In this document: one piece after another, positions 19,376 to 28,254 of the stretch
How the letters are laid out: every line of letters starts with the position of its first letter
Position numbering within the stretch: position 1 is the first letter of the stretch
The notes under the pieces: model-generated
Databases searched by the model: none
Seen by the model: the letters and a program-made list of their open reading frames with translations, nothing else
What the model was told of the DNA's origin: nothing
Program-made: the position numbers and the translations under genes
Assembly (NCBI GenBank): GCA_008501735.1
Contig: QQUF01000049.1
Coordinates: 4,945-68,944 of the forward strand
DNA: 64,000 nucleotides
Origin: Calditrichota bacterium
GTDB taxonomy: Bacteria; CLD3
Direction: 5' to 3'

Positions 19376-22300
19376 TTAGAAAGTTACGCCAATTCCAAAT
19401 CGGTAATTTCGACCTATTGCAAAAGCATTTGCATTCGGAGTGCTAATGTTAGAACTTCCATAATCTTGGTCGCTAGAATTATTACTGTAACCAACTTTAC
19501 CAGTGAATGGGTCAATTATTGTTCCAATATCATCAACATCTGACCTAATTCCATCTCTATCAAGTAAGTTTCTAATCTCAAAACTCAAGACGTAATTAAG
19601 TTTCATCCAAGAAAACCTTTTGTTTGCAGCAAAGTCAACATCTGTTGTCCAAGGAGCTCTCTCACCATAACGATTTGAAGCGTCAATGTTTTGTTGAGCA
19701 TTTTCTTTGGTATAAGGAAGTCCGCTAAGAATAGATGTGAAAAGATTAAATCTTGTATTTGCGAAAGGATGAATTCCACCCCATTCTGGTCCTTCACCTT
19801 TTCTTAAAGAATAACTTAAACTGATATTAAATTGATGTCTTCTATCCCAAGGTACAGGAAATTCTTTTCCTTGAACTCCAGCAGTAGCATCATCAGTTGA
19901 TTCGTTAGTATCAGCATTTTTTGCAGTTACCCAGCCAAGTGCATAATTAACATCAAAGTCAATACGGTTAAAAGTTGAAACGAGGTCAAGTTCAACCCCT
20001 TTTGAAGTTCCATAATCAGCATTAACATAACGAGTTACTCTTCTTCCTTCGACCAAACTTGTAGAAGTTGAGAAAACATCTCTTTGGTCTTGGTAGTAAC
20101 CTCTTAAGTTAAATTTAACATTGTCAGTCAAAATATGCTCAACACCGAAATCATAAGCAACAGTGTGTTGTGGTTTTAGAGCAGGATTTCCTACGTCAGG
20201 GTTTCCACCAGCAAGAGCAATTTCTGTTCTTGTAAACATTGTTGAATAATCAGGTCTTTGGTAAAAATGTCCGTAAGAGAAACTGAATTTATCTTTTGCA
20301 GTTACAGGGAAAGAAATTGAAAGTCTTGGCAAAGCTCTGAATTGATGCCTAGATGGCAACTCGCCAACTGCATTATCTCTTCGAGGATCATACTGTCCAT
20401 TAACTTGTATGTAAGTTTCAGATTGAGTGTATTTATCATCAACTGTGTAAAGCTCTAATCTTCCACCAGCTCTTACAACAACATTTCCAAACTCCATTAC
20501 ATCTTGGAGGTAAAGAGCTGCTGTTGAAGGATTTGCATCAAATTCGTCATTGAAAGTTCCATCTGGGTCAGTAATTGACTCATAAAGAGTTTCATTAAAT
20601 GAGAGTTTATATTTTTGGAATTCGACACCAAGTTTTGCTTCGTGATTTTTATTCAATTGACTTTTGATAGAAAATTTAAAATCAAAAGTTTGAGATTTAA
20701 TATATTGTGAAAACCCGATTAGAAGCGAAGAAGTTCCGCTTCCCTCACCACCGTACCAATAACCTCTGTAAGGATTTAAATCTCCAGCAAAACGTGAAGA
20801 TTCATTGCCAGGATTGTTTCTATCCCAAATTCCGTCGTTGTCTTGATCTGTAAATGGTTCGTAATCAAAATATCCATTTGCATTTACATCAGTAAAGACA
20901 TCACCAGGTTCACCTGCATCATATCTTCCATTTCCGTTTAAATCTTCGAAAGTGAGTTTCCCGTCGCCATTTGTATCTTGGTAAGTCTCAGAACTGTTTG
21001 ACTGGTCTCCATTAAAGTCCATAAATGGTTCAGCAAGTTCACCAAAAAGTGATTCACCATAAATATCAGGATTTGCACCTCTTGTTCTTTTGTTAACTGT
21101 ATAATTAAAAGAAAGATTCATAAAAGTACTTGCACTGAATGCGTGAGATAACTCAACCCCAGAAGTATGAAGCGTACTGATTCTTCTTCTAACCTGGTCA
21201 GGCCCAACCCAGTTTTCAAGATAAATATCTTCATCAATGAGTCCGTCGCCATCATCGTCAATTGCATTTAATTCTTCTTCGTCAATGAGTCCGTCACCGT
21301 CGTCGTCAATTCTTTGGTTTGAAGTAGCATATCTTCTACTACCATTTCCTTTGTCGTAAACTAAAGTTCTGTCAAAAACAGAAAGATCTTCATCAATCCT
21401 TCCGTCGCCGTCGTCATCTTCATCATTTAAAATTTCTTCATCAATAAGTCCATCACCGTCGTCGTCAAGACCATTACTAAATTTTGGATAAGAAATATCT
21501 TCATCAACTTGCCCATCTTTATCGTCATCAAGACCGTTTAAAATCTCTTCATCAATTTGTCCATCACCATCGTTATCAACTCCGTCACCATTTCCTGCGA
21601 TGTATTCACCAGCACTTGCAGTTTCATCAATTACATCATAAAGTGTCTTTGTCTGATTAAAAGATGTTTCGTGGTTTCTTTGAGTTGAGTATTTGTAAGT
21701 ACCTTTGACATAGGTCTTAGGTGTGATTTGATATTTTAAGTTTGCTGTTGTATTGTAACGAGCTTCTGGAACATTCCAGTCTTTAAAAACCCCAAAAGCA
21801 TCCCAGTTAATTCTATCACTTGTATTGTATCTTCTGTTTGTAGCAAAATCGTCAAAAGTTGCATTTCCTTGAAGGAAAAATGATACCTTTCCTTTAAGTG
21901 CATCAAGTCCCAACATTGGTAACAAATAATTACTAATTGGTTCAGGTCCACTTAAAGTTCCATCGTATTGCTCAAATCCTCTTACAGATTCAGGTTTGTA
22001 AAAACCAACATCGTCTCTCTTATGGTTTATACTTCCGTTGTATTCTTGAACGCTACCACTTTTAGTAACTGTTCTTACGATACCTGAAGAGTAAAATCCG
22101 TATTCAGGCTCAAAACCACTTGTGATAACTTGAGTTTCCTCAATCGCAGAAGTTCCAACTTGACCTTCATTTAAATTGAAAATTGGATTTCCAACGTCAG
22201 CACCATCAACAAGAACCAAAACTTGCCCGCTTCTTCCACCACGAATGTGAAGAGTGTTTCCACTACCAACGACTCCAGCTTGTTGACCAATTAATTGGTC

Positions 22301-22753
22301 AATATTATCAACGATTGCACTACCTAAGTCAAGTTCAATTGATTGAGTGGTTTTGTTTCCGTCAATACTAACCTTACCATCTTCTTGAGCTGCAGTAATG
22401 ATAACTTCATCAGCAGTAAGCCCCTCTTCTTGTAAGTTAAAATTGATTTCTGTTGTTTGATTAGTTTTGACTTGAACGTCAACAATCTTACCAGTTTGGT
22501 ATCCCAAATATTCGGAAACCAAATTGTAAGTACCAGTCGGAACATTTGAGATAAAGTAAAAACCTTCAATGTCCGTTTGTGCACCAAATACTGAACCTTC
22601 AATCAGCACAGATGCTCCTATTAAACCTTCACCCGTAACTTTATCCTTTACGTAACCAGAAATTTTACCCGATTGGGCAAAAACACTGCTCGCTACAAAA
22701 AAGATAGAGGCGAAGAATCCGAATGACCAACTTAATAACTTTTGGTTTTTCAT
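19376..22753 (-). CDS. TonB-dependent receptor with CarboxypepD-like domain and Asp-rich insert
   Basis: A 1125-residue outer-membrane receptor. Residues 1-26 are a signal peptide (VFAQ), about 29-110 a carboxypeptidase-regulatory-like domain (GKISGYVKDKVTGEGLIGASVLIEG), about 130-235 the plug (LIGQQAGVV, LHIRGGRSGQVLVLVDG), and the rest a 22-strand-type barrel ending RFGIGVTF. Unusually, about residues 388-513 contain at least six DDDGDGxIDEE/D units, with further D-rich units near 590-650, which must lie in extracellular loops. GGAGG six bases before ATG gives a strong start. It is first in an operon with the Asp-rich protein, the PorV-like protein and a lipoprotein. The substrate is unknown; no SusD partner is present. 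Confidence 0.93.
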   Translation of the reverse strand: MKNQKLLSWSFGFFASIFFVASSVFAQSGKISGYVKDKVTGEGLIGASVLIEGSVFGAQTDIEGFYFISNVPTGTYNLVSEYLGYQTGKIVDVQVKTNQTTEINFNLQEEGLTADEVIITAAQEDGKVSIDGNKTTQSIELDLGSAIVDNIDQLIGQQAGVVGSGNTLHIRGGRSGQVLVLVDGADVGNPIFNLNEGQVGTSAIEETQVITSGFEPEYGFYSSGIVRTVTKSGSVQEYNGSINHKRDDVGFYKPESVRGFEQYDGTLSGPEPISNYLLPMLGLDALKGKVSFFLQGNATFDDFATNRRYNTSDRINWDAFGVFKDWNVPEARYNTTANLKYQITPKTYVKGTYKYSTQRNHETSFNQTKTLYDVIDETASAGEYIAGNGDGVDNDGDGQIDEEILNGLDDDKDGQVDEDISYPKFSNGLDDDGDGLIDEEILNDEDDDGDGRIDEDLSVFDRTLVYDKGNGSRRYATSNQRIDDDGDGLIDEEELNAIDDDGDGLIDEDIYLENWVGPDQVRRRISTLHTSGVELSHAFSASTFMNLSFNYTVNKRTRGANPDIYGESLFGELAEPFMDFNGDQSNSSETYQDTNGDGKLTFEDLNGNGRYDAGEPGDVFTDVNANGYFDYEPFTDQDNDGIWDRNNPGNESSRFAGDLNPYRGYWYGGEGSGTSSLLIGFSQYIKSQTFDFKFSIKSQLNKNHEAKLGVEFQKYKLSFNETLYESITDPDGTFNDEFDANPSTAALYLQDVMEFGNVVVRAGGRLELYTVDDKYTQSETYIQVNGQYDPRRDNAVGELPSRHQFRALPRLSISFPVTAKDKFSFSYGHFYQRPDYSTMFTRTEIALAGGNPDVGNPALKPQHTVAYDFGVEHILTDNVKFNLRGYYQDQRDVFSTSTSLVEGRRVTRYVNADYGTSKGVELDLVSTFNRIDFDVNYALGWVTAKNADTNESTDDATAGVQGKEFPVPWDRRHQFNISLSYSLRKGEGPEWGGIHPFANTRFNLFTSILSGLPYTKENAQQNIDASNRYGERAPWTTDVDFAANKRFSWMKLNYVLSFEIRNLLDRDGIRSDVDDIGTIIDPFTGKVGYSNNSSDQDYGSSNISTPNANAFAIGRNYRFGIGVTF

Positions 22754-23257
22754 GAATTCCTCCAGAGAATTTTTATAAAAACTTTAAACAAAATTAATAA
22801 CACTTAGAAACATTTAAATTTAGCACCCGTAAAAACGCATCTCGCAAAGGTAAGGCAAAATAAAAGTTTTGTCAACAAGTTTGCAGTAGGCATTTAAAGC
22901 ACGTTTTTACTGATTATTGAAACTTTATGTAACCGTAAGTTAATAATCTTGTAACCTAACCAAAAAATCTTGTAACCTAACTCAAGTTGAGCTACATCAC
23001 ACATTTTTTCGCTATAGATTGTTCAATCAATGTGCCAAGAAAAACTTAAATAATGATTTTAATTTTAAAATTTTTCAAATCAACTTTTAACTGCGATTAA
23101 AAAAATACACTACATATTGAGTGAGCTATCAAAAATCAATCCTAAATAAATGATAAAAAGTAATTTTTTCGTTTAAAATCGTACTCCAATTTTTTACATT
23201 CAAATCCAACTAAATTTTTACAAATTTACACATTTTATCTTAAGGGAAACCAAAGGA
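22754..23257. promoter_or_regulatory. Divergent intergenic region with phased TGTAACC repeats
   Basis: A 504-bp AT-rich gap between the divergent TonB operon (minus) and the L,D-transpeptidase gene (plus), with no gene I can support. TGTAACC occurs at 22928, 22950 and 22971, spaced 22 and 21 bases; the last two lie within identical 14-mers TCTTGTAACCTAAC (22947-22960 and 22968-22981). A short palindrome CTCAAGTTGAG follows at 22981-22991. The spacing of about two helical turns suggests cooperative binding of a regulator. The core motif recurs once upstream of the gene that starts at 37974. A promoter is expected here in each direction but I cannot place -10/-35 boxes with certainty. Confidence 0.5.
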
Positions 23258-24205
23258 TTGTTAGTTAGAATTTTTAGCTTAGTGCTTCTCGTGGCATTTT
23301 TACTTCCTTCAAATACTAACGCCCAAATTATCCCTAATTCGCTCGTCTCTTTTAACCTCCCAAACAGTCACGTAATTCTCGTTGACAAAACCCACAAAGA
23401 ACTAAAAATTTACAAGTTTGAGAAAGAATGGTCTTTGGTGAAAACTTATGAATGCACAACAGGCAAAAGAGCTGGCAATAAAACACGTGAAGGTGATTTG
23501 AGAACTCCAAGAGGAGTTTACTTCCCAACAAAATTTTTCAATGCAAAATATTTGGCGGAAATTTATGGAGCTGGGGCTTTAGCTTTGAATTATCCGAATC
23601 AGTTGGATAAAGTCCAAGGAAAAAATGGAACAGGGATTTGGATTCACGGAACTGACAAAGAATTACCTGAACCAACAAGAGGTTGCGTTTCCGTTAGTAA
23701 CAAAGATTGGCTTGAAATTTCTAATTACATTAAAATAGGCGAAACTCCAGTAATTATCGAAAAAACAATCGACTACTCTTCCAAAGACGCTGTCAAAAAA
23801 ACTGAGAAAGAAGCCCTCATATTTTTGGAAAATTGGAGACAATCTTGGGAGGAAAAAGACCTAAGCAGATTTTTTGCAAACTATTCTTCGGAATTTGAAG
23901 TTAGAGGGCAACACATTGTAGCTTGGAAAAAAAGACACCAACTCGCAAAAATGATGCACAAAAAAGTTTCAATCAAAATTGAAGACTCAAAAATTTTAGA
24001 AGCAGATGATATTTTTTATGTGGTAGCAGAAGCAACTTACAATTCCTCACTCGAAAATTTTGTGGCAGAAATTGAACTTTTCCTCGAAAAAGACAACGAT
24101 GGCAGTTTCAAAATTCTTACTGAAAATTTTCTCTCGAAAAAGTCAATCCCCAAGCTCGCTTTGGACAAAAAAGCAAAAACTCTTCACGCTTCTTTCACTC
24201 GGTAA
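23258..24205 (+). CDS. L,D-transpeptidase with Cds6-like C-terminal domain
   Basis: A 315-residue exported protein; the first 23 residues are a signal peptide (VAFLLPSNTNAQ). Residues 37-160 are a YkuD-type L,D-transpeptidase: VILVDKTHKELKIYKF, TPRGVYFP, then IHGTD and TRGCVSVSNKDW, which holds the catalytic histidine and cysteine. Residues 185-290 match the SnoaL/NTF2-like domain found in Cds6 proteins (FLENWRQSWEEKDLSRFFANYS). L,D-transpeptidases make 3-3 crosslinks or attach proteins to peptidoglycan. The start is TTG with AAGGGAA upstream; no ATG gives an intact signal peptide. It heads a plus-strand unit with a second protein that has the same C-terminal domain. Confidence 0.9.
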   Translation: MLVRIFSLVLLVAFLLPSNTNAQIIPNSLVSFNLPNSHVILVDKTHKELKIYKFEKEWSLVKTYECTTGKRAGNKTREGDLRTPRGVYFPTKFFNAKYLAEIYGAGALALNYPNQLDKVQGKNGTGIWIHGTDKELPEPTRGCVSVSNKDWLEISNYIKIGETPVIIEKTIDYSSKDAVKKTEKEALIFLENWRQSWEEKDLSRFFANYSSEFEVRGQHIVAWKKRHQLAKMMHKKVSIKIEDSKILEADDIFYVVAEATYNSSLENFVAEIELFLEKDNDGSFKILTENFLSKKSIPKLALDKKAKTLHASFTR

Positions 24206-24296
24206 AAAAATTTTTTATATTTTATATTAGATTTTCACTTGGGCGTAAAAATCTAATTTTAAAATTCCCATTCATTTTTTTAGTAGGCTAAGAATA

Positions 24297-25094
24297 ATGG
24301 ACGAACAAGAAAGCAAAAGAATCCTTGAGGAATCCCTCAAAAACTTTGGTAAACCAAAAGAAGTTGAATCTAACACCGAAGAAGGATTAGAAGAACAAAG
24401 CGAAGAACTTCTTGAATCTGAAACTCAAACAGAAAAGATTGAAATAGAAGAAGTTGAATACGAACATTTGACTAACAAAAAACCACTTTTCATTGGAATT
24501 GGTTTTGTATTCGTAGTTTTGGTAGGAGTTGCAATTGCAATTTTTCACTACGGTTTCTCAGATGAAGGTCTTCCAAATTCACGTGATATTGCTGCCAAAC
24601 ACATTGATAAAATGATGACTCCTCAAAACAACACAAATGAAATTCAGAAAGAGATAATCTCTGAAAAGATGCTATCTCAAGAAAATTCTCAATCAAATTC
24701 AATTACAAAAAAAGAAACTGAACCCAAGACAAAAGCAATTTCAACAAAAGATTCTTATACAGAAGAAATCATTTCACTAATGGAAATTTGGGAAAGCAGC
24801 TGGGAAAACAGCAATTTTGATAAATTTATAAATCTTTACTCAAGGGATTTTAATTCTGACGGAATGAATTATGAGTCTTGGAGTAAAAAGAAATCTCGTT
24901 CTTTAAGAAATAAAGGAATTCAAGTTGGTGTTTCTGATTTAAAAATTATCAAGCAAGGCAACATTTTAATTGTAACTTTCATTCAAAATTACAAATCAAA
25001 AACAATTTCTGACATTGGTAAAAAGACAATGAAATTCAAACAAGAGAACGGCTCTTACAAAATTTTCTCAGAAAAATGGAAAAAGATTGGATAA
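24297..25094 (+). CDS. Membrane-anchored protein with Cds6-like domain
   Basis: A 265-residue protein with an acidic, low-complexity N-terminus (EEGLEEQSEELLESETQ), one transmembrane helix at about residues 63-84 (FIGIGFVFVVLVGVAIAIF), a linker, and a C-terminal domain from about 160 (LMEIWESSWENSNFDKFINLYS...WSKKKSR) that matches the C-terminal domain of the L,D-transpeptidase just upstream. The domain is NTF2/SnoaL-like. It has no transpeptidase motif, so it may be a binding partner or regulator of the transpeptidase at the inner membrane. It lies 91 bases after the transpeptidase gene and 3 bases before the methyltransferase. Confidence 0.75.
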   Translation: MDEQESKRILEESLKNFGKPKEVESNTEEGLEEQSEELLESETQTEKIEIEEVEYEHLTNKKPLFIGIGFVFVVLVGVAIAIFHYGFSDEGLPNSRDIAAKHIDKMMTPQNNTNEIQKEIISEKMLSQENSQSNSITKKETEPKTKAISTKDSYTEEIISLMEIWESSWENSNFDKFINLYSRDFNSDGMNYESWSKKKSRSLRNKGIQVGVSDLKIIKQGNILIVTFIQNYKSKTISDIGKKTMKFKQENGSYKIFSEKWKKIG

Positions 25095-25097
25095 AAA

Positions 25098-25832
25098 ATG
25101 CAGTGGTACGAAAAGTGGTTTAACGATTATTACTTAAAAGTTTACCAACACAGAAATAACGAAGATGCCGAAAGAGCAATTAATTTTCTTAAAGAATTTT
25201 TACCAAAAGGGAATTCTGACTTTAAAATCTTCGACCTTTGTTGCGGAAGCGGAAGACACAGTATCCAACTTGCAAAACTCGGATTCTCAGTAACAGGAAT
25301 TGACCTTTCACAAGCACTTCTTGACGAAGCGGTAAGACAAGCAGAAGCAGAAAATGTAAAAGTTGGTTTTCAAAAATTCGACGCAAGGGAAATTCCTTTT
25401 GAAAATAAATTCGACTTTGGAATTAACCTCTTTACAAGTTTCGGTTATTTCGATAACTCCGATGAAGACCTTCGCCAACTCAAAGCCTTTCACAAAGCAC
25501 TAAAGCCAAATGCAACTTTTGTAATTGATTTCATAAATCACGGTTATTTACGCAAGTCGCTTGTTTTGCAAGACACAAAAATTATCAATGAAATGAAAGT
25601 CATTCAGAAGCGTAAAATCCAAAACAACCGAATTGTCAAAAATATCATCATTCAACAAGACGGAGAAGAACACGAATTTCAGGAATCTGTACGGCTTTAT
25701 ACTTTACAAGAGTTACTTGATTTGTGCGATGAGGCGAATTTTAAAGGTGATTTTGTCTTTGGGGATTTCGATAAAAGCGACTATGTTTTGGAAAAATCAA
25801 AACGAATGATTGTGGTGGGAAAAAAAGTTTAG
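25098..25832 (+). CDS. Class I SAM-dependent methyltransferase
   Basis: A 244-residue cytoplasmic enzyme with the Rossmann-fold motifs of class I methyltransferases: IFDLCCGSGRHSIQLAKLG (motif I, about residues 46-64), VTGIDLSQALLDEA (motif II), FDFGINLFTSFGYF (motif IV) and LKPNATFVIDFI. It resembles the broad Methyltransf_25 group, in which substrates cannot be deduced. It follows the Cds6-like gene by three bases and its end overlaps the convergent gene by four bases. Confidence 0.9.
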   Translation: MQWYEKWFNDYYLKVYQHRNNEDAERAINFLKEFLPKGNSDFKIFDLCCGSGRHSIQLAKLGFSVTGIDLSQALLDEAVRQAEAENVKVGFQKFDAREIPFENKFDFGINLFTSFGYFDNSDEDLRQLKAFHKALKPNATFVIDFINHGYLRKSLVLQDTKIINEMKVIQKRKIQNNRIVKNIIIQQDGEEHEFQESVRLYTLQELLDLCDEANFKGDFVFGDFDKSDYVLEKSKRMIVVGKKV

Positions 25833-26311
25833 TTCTCAAATATCTCTTGTGTAACCTCTCCTTCGTCGTCAGTTACAACTACAACGTACTTTTCTTGAGA
25901 TTCTTCAAATATCAATTCAAAGTTCCAAATTCCTCCTCGTTTTTGCAAAGTTGCAACTTCATTGTTCACTAAAACTTTGCGAACATTTACATCGTCTGCC
26001 GCAACTCCGATGCAACGAACTCCACCACCATCTATTTTCTGAAACAAAAAACTGCTAATCGTTGGCTTTTCATTGTTTTCACGTGGTTTGCTTTGAGGTT
26101 GCTCCAAAAATGAAGTCGAACTTTCAGGCTCTTTGAAAAACTCTTGCTTCTGAGTATCCTTAAAAAGTTGCAAAAGCCAAACAACAATTACGACACTCAA
26201 AATAAACCAAGCAATACTAATCGTTGACTTTATCACTTTGCCTTTAAATGAAGTATCTTCTTCTTTTTCCTTGTTAAAAGCATTCATAAGATTGTGTTTG
26301 TAACCTTTCAA
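25829..26311 (-). CDS. Hypothetical single-pass membrane protein
   Basis: A 160-residue protein with one transmembrane helix at about residues 29-50 (TISIAWFILSVVIVVWLLQLF), a charged N-terminal tail inside, and a periplasmic domain of about 105 residues ending in two beta-hairpin-like stretches (GVRCIGVAADDVNVRKVLVN and YVVVVTDDEGEVTQEIF). I do not recognise the family. Its ATG overlaps the stop of the BatD-like gene by four bases, so the two are coupled and it may belong to the same aerotolerance-type unit. Confidence 0.7.
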   Translation of the reverse strand: MKGYKHNLMNAFNKEKEEDTSFKGKVIKSTISIAWFILSVVIVVWLLQLFKDTQKQEFFKEPESSTSFLEQPQSKPRENNEKPTISSFLFQKIDGGGVRCIGVAADDVNVRKVLVNNEVATLQKRGGIWNFELIFEESQEKYVVVVTDDEGEVTQEIFEN

Positions 26312-28092
26312 ATTGTTTTCTCCGTTTGAGTAATTAATTCGACAACTTTGTTAAGCAAATTTTCTTTTTCAGAGTGCTTATCACTTCCTGGTGCAAATCT
26401 TGCAAAATTACAAGTATTTAAAGTTTCTTCAAGTTGTAAAATCAATTCGGATTCTATTTTTTTAGCTTCAAGTTTTTCTTTTAACTGTTCCCAAACAACA
26501 CCTTTTTCAGAAACACCAACTTTTAAAGCGAAGTACTCAAGTGTTGCTCTGTGAAGTTCAACGTAAAATTCAAGCGGTTCACCAGAGTCCAAAAGTGATT
26601 CTGCTTTTTTCAATTTTTTGAGAGCAACAGAGCCTGCTTTCTTAACTCGGATTTGGTCTTTGTTAGCTTCATTTCTGTGTTGAACTTGAACAAAAATGTA
26701 AGCAATTCCGATTAACAAAACAGGAATAATGTTTAAAAACCAAAAGTTTGAAGGAAGTTTTCCACCGTCTGAAATCGTAATTCCTGATTGAATAAAACGA
26801 ATGTCAGTTCCTTGCGAGACAACATTTTGTTTGCCAACAGGAACTGAAGAGCCAAAACCTTCACTCACATCTCCTGAAACGCTGATTTTCAAATCCCCTG
26901 TTTCCGAAGTAAAATACTTTTCTTCTTGCGGGTCAAAGTAAGAAAACTTAATTGAAGGAATTACAATTTCTCCACCTCTTCTCGGAACGAGAATGTAATG
27001 AGCTTCTTTGTTACCAAAAATCTTTTGTGAATTTTTGCGAATGTCGTCCTTAGTTTCTGGGTCGTAAACTTCAACTCCTGCGGGAATGTTGACTTTCGGA
27101 AGTTCCATAGTCTTGAGGTTTCCGCTTCCTTCAACTCGCAAATTCAAACTTACAGCGTCGCCAACATTTGCAGAATTTGCAGAAAGGTTTGCAGAAAATT
27201 TGAACTTACCAACCGCTCCTGAAAAGCCAACAGGTTTTCCTTTTGTTGGCAAAGGTTTAATTTTCAAATTCAAAGTATTTGAAGGGACAATTCTTCTTTC
27301 AGTTCTGTTAAAACCTCCAAAAAAATCATCATCAAAAAGACTTCTTCGTCTGCTTCGAGTTCTTTTTGAAGGAACTTGAACGTCGCAAGTTACTTTTACA
27401 GGTTCAATTCTCAAGTCATCAGCTTTGTTTGGAAAAAGTGCAACTGTCCGAATATCTGCTGTTGTGAATTTTTTACCCTTAATGTTTATACTTTTTGTCG
27501 TAAGCCTTTGAGGTTGGTCTAAAATCTCAGAGGTTACTCCAAGGTAATCGGGAATCGAAATGTTTGGAATGTTTGTAATCCCAAGGAGTGTGAAAATTTT
27601 GTAATGAATTGTGATTTGTTCATTGACGTAGTATTCTTTTTTCTCAGTTTCCGCCTTTACAAAAAGATTTTTCGTTGGGTCAACTTCGCCTGTGGAAGCC
27701 TTTGTTACCAAAAGTTCAAGAGGTTGAGTTCTGTAACTTCGTCCTTCAAAATTCAAATGGATTGTTGGGATTTTGTATTTTCCTTCTTTCTTAGCAAGGT
27801 AAACAAGTTGATAAGTTTTTGTAACTGACCTTTGAGTTTTCCCATTCACAAAACTAAAACTACTTGACTCAGGTTCGGAGGAACCAACAAGTTCTGCAAA
27901 ATGGTTTAGATTAGGCAAAGTCGGAATAGGCATTTCAGAATTAGTTGAACCATTAATTTGCAATTCAACTTCAAAAATAAACTGCTCACCGGCACTAACT
28001 CTGTAGGAGTCAAGAGTTGCTTGAATGCTAAACTCTGCTCCAAAAGCAAAATTTGCAAAAACCAAAAATAAAATTGTTACTAAAGTTCTCAT
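26308..28092 (-). CDS. batD: BatD family protein
   Basis: A 594-residue envelope protein of the BatD (aerotolerance) family. The signal peptide ends in FAFGAE; several Ig-like beta-sandwich domains follow (VSAGEQFIFEVELQING, YYVNEQITIHYKIFT, ANVGDAVSLNLRVEGSGNLK), a layout typical of BatD. A single transmembrane helix at about residues 449-470 (IIPVLLIGIAYIFVQV) is followed by a cytoplasmic helical tail. BatD normally accompanies BatA/B (VWA proteins) and an MoxR ATPase; none of these is in this window, so the operon is split here or the partners lie elsewhere. Coupled by four bases to a small membrane protein downstream. Confidence 0.88.
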   Translation of the reverse strand: MRTLVTILFLVFANFAFGAEFSIQATLDSYRVSAGEQFIFEVELQINGSTNSEMPIPTLPNLNHFAELVGSSEPESSSFSFVNGKTQRSVTKTYQLVYLAKKEGKYKIPTIHLNFEGRSYRTQPLELLVTKASTGEVDPTKNLFVKAETEKKEYYVNEQITIHYKIFTLLGITNIPNISIPDYLGVTSEILDQPQRLTTKSINIKGKKFTTADIRTVALFPNKADDLRIEPVKVTCDVQVPSKRTRSRRRSLFDDDFFGGFNRTERRIVPSNTLNLKIKPLPTKGKPVGFSGAVGKFKFSANLSANSANVGDAVSLNLRVEGSGNLKTMELPKVNIPAGVEVYDPETKDDIRKNSQKIFGNKEAHYILVPRRGGEIVIPSIKFSYFDPQEEKYFTSETGDLKISVSGDVSEGFGSSVPVGKQNVVSQGTDIRFIQSGITISDGGKLPSNFWFLNIIPVLLIGIAYIFVQVQHRNEANKDQIRVKKAGSVALKKLKKAESLLDSGEPLEFYVELHRATLEYFALKVGVSEKGVVWEQLKEKLEAKKIESELILQLEETLNTCNFARFAPGSDKHSEKENLLNKVVELITQTEKTI

Positions 28093-28162
28093 TTTCTAAT
28101 GATTAATGACTAATAATTAATGATTAATAAAATTAGGTGGTAAACTTAATATTTTTACTACC

Positions 28163-28195
28163 AAACCCAAAATCTAATTCAAAGATTTTGGGTTT
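28163..28195. repeat. 13-bp inverted repeat between batD and aroQ
   Basis: AAACCCAAAATCT (28163-28175) and its exact complement (28183-28195) with a seven-base loop. It lies between two minus-strand genes; there is no T-run on the minus strand after it, so it is recorded as a repeat or RNA hairpin rather than a terminator. Confidence 0.7.
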
Positions 28196-28228
28196 ACCTA
28201 TCTTATGGCTCAAAGCCATCTGATAGGT
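28196..28228 (+). repeat. TATC-type palindromic repeat followed by T-run
   Basis: A 33-bp imperfect palindrome (arms 28196-28210 and 28214-28228, ACCTATC...GATAGGT with two mismatched positions). It is followed on the plus strand by CTCTTTTTTTC. A degenerate relative (25 of 33 bases the same) lies at 55416-55448. It looks like a dispersed intergenic palindrome; the T-run would allow termination only on the plus strand, yet both flanking genes are on the minus strand. Confidence 0.6.
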
Positions 28229-28254
28229 CTCTTTTTTTCAAAATTTTTATTTTT

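Noticed and set aside
21215-21590. Possible nucleotide tandem-repeat array or CRISPR-like element
   Set aside because: The regularity comes from repeated DDDGDG codons inside the intact TonB receptor frame; units are not of constant length and there are no spacers.
26086-28092. Expected BatA/BatB/MoxR partners beside BatD
   Set aside because: No VWA or AAA ATPase motifs exist in the genes next to it; the operon is incomplete in this window.
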